Origin: Afipia sp. OHSU_II-C1 | GTDB taxonomy: Bacteria; Pseudomonadota; Alphaproteobacteria; Rhizobiales; Xanthobacteraceae | NCBI RefSeq assembly: GCF_000497575.1 | Contig: NZ_APJI01000001.1 | Coordinates: 124,001 to 188,000 of the forward strand | DNA: 64,000 bases | Reading direction: 5' to 3' | Shown here: positions 59,989 to 64,000 of the stretch, piece by piece | Numbering within the stretch: position 1 is the stretch's first letter | How the letters are laid out: each line of letters starts with the position of its first letter | Notes under the pieces: generated by a model | The model's input: only the letters and a program-made list of their open reading frames with translations | Database searches by the model: none | Told to the model about the DNA's origin: nothing | Made by a program: the position numbers and the translations under genes

Positions 59989-60695
59989 CAATCGACCTTC
60001 GGGCCGGACTTGCTGTCGGGCGTCACATCCACCGAGATCGCCCGTCCGGTCACTTTCGGTGCGCTGCGGCAATCCTTCATGCACGGGTCTTTCTTCCAGA
60101 ACTGCTTTTCGGACGTCTCGCGGTCGTCTTCGAAGAAGGCTGAGGCGTTCGGCATCTTGATCGAGGTGAAGTTCTTGTCGCTGAGTTCGAAGTTCTCGTC
60201 CTTCACGATGTCGTTCATCGACAGCAGATAGGCAACGATCGCGTAGACCTCATCGTCGGTCAGCGAACGTGCATTGCCGTATGGCATCGCGCGCTTGATG
60301 TAGTCGAACGCGGTGGACAGGTCTGGCCAGAACGAGCCGATGGTCTTGTCGGGCCGGTCCGCCTTGAGCGTCCCCGCGCCCCCGGCGAGCACCGGCCAGC
60401 GGCCCGCGCCTTCGCCGAATTCGCCATGACACGAAGCGCAGCGCTCCTGAAACAACGCATCCCCCTGCTTCACCGTGCCCTTGCCCGGCGGCAATCCCTT
60501 GCCATCCGGGCGGACATCGGTGTCCCACGCCTTGATTTCCTCGGGCAGCGCGGGACGTCCAAGTCCGAGCTTAGACGAGGTCTTCGCTGTCGCCTGTGTG
60601 GCAATTTGCTGCGCATGGCTTGAGCGCGGCGCAGCAAGAACGAGCGCCACGCCAGCAAGCACCACGAACGCCGTGGCCTTAACCGATTTCGACAT
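59988..60695 (-). CDS. soxD: Sulfur dehydrogenase cytochrome subunit SoxD (short form)
   Basis: The ATG at 60695 lies 17 bases inside soxC and gives 235 residues with a signal peptide (MSKSVKATAFVVLAGVALVL). One haem site, RCASCHGEFGEGAGRWPVL, is followed by DLSTAFDYIKRAMPYGNARS and SDDEVYAIVAYLLSMND, the hallmark of SoxD. The C-terminal PCMKDC is also typical. Paracoccus SoxD is longer (about 370-400 residues) and has two haems; the second domain is missing here. With SoxC it forms Sox(CD)2, which oxidises the sulfane sulfur bound to SoxYZ. Confidence 0.87.
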   Translation of the reverse strand: MSKSVKATAFVVLAGVALVLAAPRSSHAQQIATQATAKTSSKLGLGRPALPEEIKAWDTDVRPDGKGLPPGKGTVKQGDALFQERCASCHGEFGEGAGRWPVLAGGAGTLKADRPDKTIGSFWPDLSTAFDYIKRAMPYGNARSLTDDEVYAIVAYLLSMNDIVKDENFELSDKNFTSIKMPNASAFFEDDRETSEKQFWKKDPCMKDCRSAPKVTGRAISVDVTPDSKSGPKVD

Positions 60696-61956
60696 TTTCA
60701 GTCTCCCCGGTTGAACGCACCAGCCAGGTCTGAATGCCGTTGTTGTGGTAGATCGAATTGACGCCGCGCACCTTGCGCAGTTCGTCCTTGGTCGGCTGCA
60801 CATAACCGGTGGAATCCATCGCGCGGGACTGGATCATCAGCTCCTGCCCATTCCAGTCGAAATCGACATAGAAGCGCACCAGCGATTTCTCCAGCACTGG
60901 CCCGTCGATCCGCGCGGTCTGCCAGTTGCGGCCGCCGTCCATGGTGACGTCCACGCGCTTGATGGTGCCGCGGCCGGACCATGCGAGACCGCTCAGCACA
61001 TTGCGGCCCTTGTGCTTCAGCGGCGCCTGCGGCGACGGATTGGTCACCACCGACTTGGCATCCATGATGAAGGTGTGCTTGCGCGAGCGGCCGTCGGCGA
61101 GGAGGTCGGTGTACTTCGATGTTTCCTCGCGGGTCTGCCACGGCTGATCGCCGGCTTCGATGCGGCGAATCCATTTCACCCAGAGATTGCCTTCCCAGCC
61201 GGGAATCACCGCACGCAGCGGGTAACCCTGTTCAGGCCGCAGCGCTTCGCCATTCATGCCGAAAGCGAGCAGGCAATCGTTCAGCGCCTTTTCGACCGGC
61301 AGCGAGCGGTTCATGGCGGCGGCGTCCGCGCCTTCCAGCATCAGCCATTTCGCGTTCGGCTTGAGGCCCGCTTCATCCAGCACTGTCTTCAGCGTCACGC
61401 CCGTGTACATCACGTTGTGAACCATGCCGTGAGTGAACTGGCAGCCGTTAAGCTGCGCGCCGCGCCACTCCATGCCGGAGTTCGCCGCGCATTCGAGGAA
61501 ATGGATCTTGTTCACCCGCGGCATGCGCTTGATGTCGTCCATCGTGAACACCAAAGGCTTGTCCACGAGGCCGTTGATCATCAGGCGATGGTCGGCGGGA
61601 TTGATCTCCGCGACACCCGAATGATGCCGCTCGAAGCAGAGGCCCGATGGCGTGATGATGCCATCGAGCTCATGCAGCGGCGTGAAGTTGACGGAGGACT
61701 CCGGCGATGCCGTCAGCCACGACACGTCGCGGCGGATCACGTTCTTCTCGAACTTCGAGGGCACGCCGTAAGGAGTCTTCTGCACGCCGTCGCCGAGGTA
61801 GCGATTCCAGTCCTGAACCTCGGTGATCAGCGGATCGGGCTTGGCGCCTTCCGCCATCGCAGGCTTGGCGCCGAGCGCAACACCCGCGCCCGCGAGGCTC
61901 GCTGCGCCGAGGAATTTGCGGCGGCTGAGAATATCCGCAGATGATGTGTCACTCAT
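60679..61956 (-). CDS. soxC: Sulfur dehydrogenase molybdopterin subunit SoxC
   Basis: A 425-residue precursor with a clear Tat signal (LSRRKFLGAASLAGAGVALG). The sulfite-oxidase-type molybdopterin fold is shown by LHELDGIITPSGLCFERHHS, FLECAANSGMEWRG with the Mo-ligand cysteine, and YPLRAVIPGWEGNLWVKWIR. The C-terminal domain is the dimerisation fold. It is the catalytic part of Sox(CD)2 in the periplasm and is coupled to soxD by a 17-base overlap. The presence of SoxCD predicts complete oxidation of thiosulfate to sulfate without stored sulfur. Confidence 0.94.
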   Translation of the reverse strand: MSDTSSADILSRRKFLGAASLAGAGVALGAKPAMAEGAKPDPLITEVQDWNRYLGDGVQKTPYGVPSKFEKNVIRRDVSWLTASPESSVNFTPLHELDGIITPSGLCFERHHSGVAEINPADHRLMINGLVDKPLVFTMDDIKRMPRVNKIHFLECAANSGMEWRGAQLNGCQFTHGMVHNVMYTGVTLKTVLDEAGLKPNAKWLMLEGADAAAMNRSLPVEKALNDCLLAFGMNGEALRPEQGYPLRAVIPGWEGNLWVKWIRRIEAGDQPWQTREETSKYTDLLADGRSRKHTFIMDAKSVVTNPSPQAPLKHKGRNVLSGLAWSGRGTIKRVDVTMDGGRNWQTARIDGPVLEKSLVRFYVDFDWNGQELMIQSRAMDSTGYVQPTKDELRKVRGVNSIYHNNGIQTWLVRSTGETENVEIG

Positions 61957-62025
61957 GCGGCATCCTTTCTATCTATCTCGATACGTGAATATGTTGAGCG
62001 CGACTTTGCATTGAAATGTCCCGCG

Positions 62026-63723
62026 TTACGCGCCTGAAACTTTGACAGCCGTGTTCGGCTCGACCTTCACAGTGCCACGCTTGCCGACATGCGCCGACAC
62101 CACGTCCCAGATCGGCGGACCCTGCGTGCCTTCGTTGACGCTGGCCCAGCCCGCGACGCTGTAGCTCTTCGCCGCCTCGATCGGCTTGCCGGATCTCAGA
62201 TGGGTGAGATCGGAAATGCGCGAGCCCATCGGCTTCGACACATCAATCGAATATCCCATGCCGCCGATGCGCACCATGTCGCCGCCGCCCTGGAAGTACG
62301 GATCGGGGTGGAAGATGTTGTCGGCGACGTCTTCGAGGATTTCCTTGAGCTGCGCGCCGGTCATCTGGTTACGATAGCAGTTCGGGTAGGTGATCGCGGT
62401 GGCGTTGGTGACATCTTCCCATGTGATCGGGCTGTCCGGCAGCAGCGTGCCGCCCCAGCGGAATCCCGGCGACAGCGCAATCTCGGCATCGCGCTCCGAC
62501 AGCATCGCGTCGCAGATCAGATCGTCGAACGTGCCGTTGAAATTGCCGCGGCGATACAGCAGCGAATCCGTCTTGCCGATCACGCGCGCCAGATCCTTGG
62601 CGAACGGCGCCCTGACCTTCTCCACAAGCGCGGTCATGGCGCTGTCCGGTTTGATCGCATCGGTGAACACCGGCATGAGCTTGAAGCGGACGCCCGCAAC
62701 CTTCTTGTCCTTCACGTCAATGTCCAGACGCGAGACAAACTTGCCATGTGAGCCGGTGGCGACCAGCACGGTATCGCCGACGCGCACCAAGCCCGGCATC
62801 GCATCATGCGTATGCGCGGTCAGGATCACGTCCAGACCCTTCACGCGGCCAGCGAGCTTGCGGTCGACGTCGAAGCCATCGTGCGACAGCAGCACGACGA
62901 TCTGCGCACCCTCGGCGCGCGCTTCATCGACCTGCTTCTGCATGTCTTCTTCGCGGATGCCGAATTCCCATTTCGGGAACATCCAGCGCGGATTGGCGAC
63001 GGCGGTGCGAGGCAATGCCTGTCCGATCACGGCGATCTTCGCGCCGCCCTTCTCGAACATCTTGCGCGCTTCGAACACCGGCTCCTGCCATTCGTTGTCG
63101 CGGATGTTCTGCGCAAGGAATGCGAACGGCGCCTTGTCGGCGATTTCCTTGACGCGGTCCGCGCCATAGGTGAACTCCCAGTGGCCGACCATGGCATCGA
63201 CCTTGAGCGCCGACATGACATCGACCATGTCCTGCGCTTTGGTCTGCAACGAGGTCCAGCTTCCCTGCCAGGTGTCGCCGCCGTCGAGCAGCAGCACCTT
63301 GTCCTCGCCGCGTTCCGCACGCACCGCGTTGATCAGGGTCGCGACGCGGTCCATGCCGCCCATGCGGCCGTAGTTGCGCGCGAGCGATACGAAATCATCC
63401 GCCGTTAGCGCGTAGGCGTCGGCTGATCCTGCGGCGACGTTGAAATACTTCCGGAACGCGTCGTCGGTGAGATGCGGCGGCAGACCCTTGTCCGCGCCGA
63501 CGCCGAGATTGACCGACGGCTCGCGGAAATACAGCGGCATCAACTGCGCATGATTGTCCGCCACATAGAGGATCGTCACCGTGCCGAGCGGATCAAACTT
63601 GAGAATGTCCGCCTGCGTCAGCTTCTGCTGCGCGGCCACGCGCCCGAGCGGCCCCAGTCCGCTGCCGATCGTCAGCGCAGACGCAGCCGCGCTCGCCTGC
63701 AGGAATTCCCGCCTCGATATCAT
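62026..63723 (-). CDS. soxB: Thiosulfohydrolase SoxB
   Basis: A 565-residue precursor with a Tat signal (ISRREFLQASAAASALTIG). It is a dimanganese 5'-nucleotidase-like hydrolase; metal and substrate motifs include VADNHAQLMPLYFREPS, LLDGGDTWQGSWTSL, the SoxB signature VGHWEFTYG, LLSHDGFDVD and TAHTHDAMPG. It releases sulfate from SoxY-bound S-sulfonate. It lies between soxZ and soxC, 84 and 69 bases away; no soxA is found in the soxZ-soxB gap. Confidence 0.95.
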   Translation of the reverse strand: MISRREFLQASAAASALTIGSGLGPLGRVAAQQKLTQADILKFDPLGTVTILYVADNHAQLMPLYFREPSVNLGVGADKGLPPHLTDDAFRKYFNVAAGSADAYALTADDFVSLARNYGRMGGMDRVATLINAVRAERGEDKVLLLDGGDTWQGSWTSLQTKAQDMVDVMSALKVDAMVGHWEFTYGADRVKEIADKAPFAFLAQNIRDNEWQEPVFEARKMFEKGGAKIAVIGQALPRTAVANPRWMFPKWEFGIREEDMQKQVDEARAEGAQIVVLLSHDGFDVDRKLAGRVKGLDVILTAHTHDAMPGLVRVGDTVLVATGSHGKFVSRLDIDVKDKKVAGVRFKLMPVFTDAIKPDSAMTALVEKVRAPFAKDLARVIGKTDSLLYRRGNFNGTFDDLICDAMLSERDAEIALSPGFRWGGTLLPDSPITWEDVTNATAITYPNCYRNQMTGAQLKEILEDVADNIFHPDPYFQGGGDMVRIGGMGYSIDVSKPMGSRISDLTHLRSGKPIEAAKSYSVAGWASVNEGTQGPPIWDVVSAHVGKRGTVKVEPNTAVKVSGA

Positions 63724-63777
63724 CGCATCACCCTTGTCCCCTCAAGTCGAGGGAAACGATTTTCAGAAAGCCTGTGC

Positions 63778-63803
63778 TCGCGCGGGACTGAAAACCCGCG
63801 CGA
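63778..63803 (-). promoter_or_regulatory. Hairpin between soxZ and soxB
   Basis: Perfect 9-bp inverted repeat TCGCGCGGG / CCCGCGCGA with an 8-base loop, just after the soxZ stop. No T-run follows on the minus strand. It probably stabilises the upstream soxYZ message or reduces read-through into soxB. Confidence 0.45.
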
Positions 63804-63807
63804 AAGA

Positions 63808-64000
63808 TCAGCCGACCGTCAGCTTGTTCTTGGCGGTGTATTCCGAACCGTCGTCATCCTTCCAGGTGAAGGTGAACTCGCCGGTCTCGGACGCCTTGTA
63901 GAAGAACGACTGGTACGGATTGGCCGAGATCGCCGGATTCCAGTCCGCCTCAAACACCGGCTTGCCGTTGAAGGTCGCGGTAAACTTGTTGATGATCTTG
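63808..64000 (-). CDS. soxZ: Sulfur-carrier complex subunit SoxZ (C-terminal part, runs off the window)
   Basis: The last 63 codons of a minus-strand gene that enters from the right edge. The translation (INKFTATFNGKPVFEADWNP, NPYQSFFYKASETGEFTFTW, ending EYTAKNKLTVG) is the immunoglobulin-like SoxZ fold. SoxZ pairs with SoxY, whose C-terminal cysteine carries the sulfur substrate through the Sox cycle in the periplasm. soxY and probably soxA and soxX should lie just outside the window. Confidence 0.9.
   Translation of the reverse strand, partial: KIINKFTATFNGKPVFEADWNPAISANPYQSFFYKASETGEFTFTWKDDDGSEYTAKNKLTVG

Overview
The window looks like a chromosomal segment of a GC-rich alphaproteobacterium, most likely of the Bradyrhizobium/Rhodopseudomonas/Afipia group (Nitrobacteraceae). 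The reasons are the gene families and their pairings (hmuTUV, urtABCDE with formamidase, several branched-chain-amino-acid-type ABC operons, a sox cluster) and intergenic palindromic repeats of the 'CCTCTCCCC...' and 'GTCATTGCGAG...' types. Genus assignment is inference. No rRNA, tRNA, phage, insertion sequence or CRISPR array was seen.

Layout. 1-2.7 kb: end of a haem ABC importer (hmuT partial, hmuU, hmuV). 2.9-10.3 kb: a FadR-type GntR regulator, a five-gene Liv-type ABC transporter and an acyl-CoA synthetase, with matching palindromes in front of the regulator and of the binding-protein gene. 10.3-21.5 kb: fmdB, formamidase fmdA and the urea/short-amide transporter urtABCDE on the minus strand. 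Divergent from them is a very large hybrid histidine kinase whose N-terminal half is an NCS1 permease-like membrane domain, followed by a REC-LuxR regulator; the likely job is sensing and scavenging small nitrogen compounds. 21.6-22.4 kb: ferredoxin-NADP reductase. 22.7-31.6 kb: a class II (degradative-type) HMG-CoA reductase with an ABC binding protein, a divergent MocR regulator, then a second complete Liv-type operon. 31.8-38.3 kb: single metabolic genes (carboxymuconolactone decarboxylase-like protein, MFS and EamA transporters, arylformamidase-like hydrolase, ABM-fold protein, two M20 hydrolases).

38.4-47.2 kb: tyrosine/homogentisate catabolism. hppD is divergent from an Lrp regulator. 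A second minus-strand run holds a FAD monooxygenase, DUF2783 protein, metallo-beta-lactamase-fold protein, hmgA, maiA and fahA, with a divergent MarR regulator. 47.5-49.6 kb: a chemoreceptor. 49.8-57.2 kb: ribonucleotide reductase nrdA/nrdB on the minus strand and B12-independent methionine synthase metE on the plus strand. Each is preceded by its own cobalamin riboswitch, and the two riboswitches lie back to back in a 0.9 kb gap. NrdB has Phe where class Ia enzymes have the radical Tyr, and its metal-ligand spacing agrees with my recollection of the Chlamydia class Ic (Mn/Fe) subunit. 57.3-64 kb: a sulfur-oxidation cluster read from soxZ (partial) through soxB, soxC, soxD, a small cytochrome, a Tat-exported DsrE protein and soxF, then a separate cytochrome c.

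The most unusual points are the twin riboswitches facing outward with an identical 18-nt element after each aptamer, the class Ic R2 under B12 control, the transporter-kinase fusion beside the amide/urea genes, the HMG-CoA reductase locus, and a metallo-beta-lactamase-fold protein that keeps metal site 1 but has lost metal site 2. All functions are inferred by reading the sequence; no database search was run.
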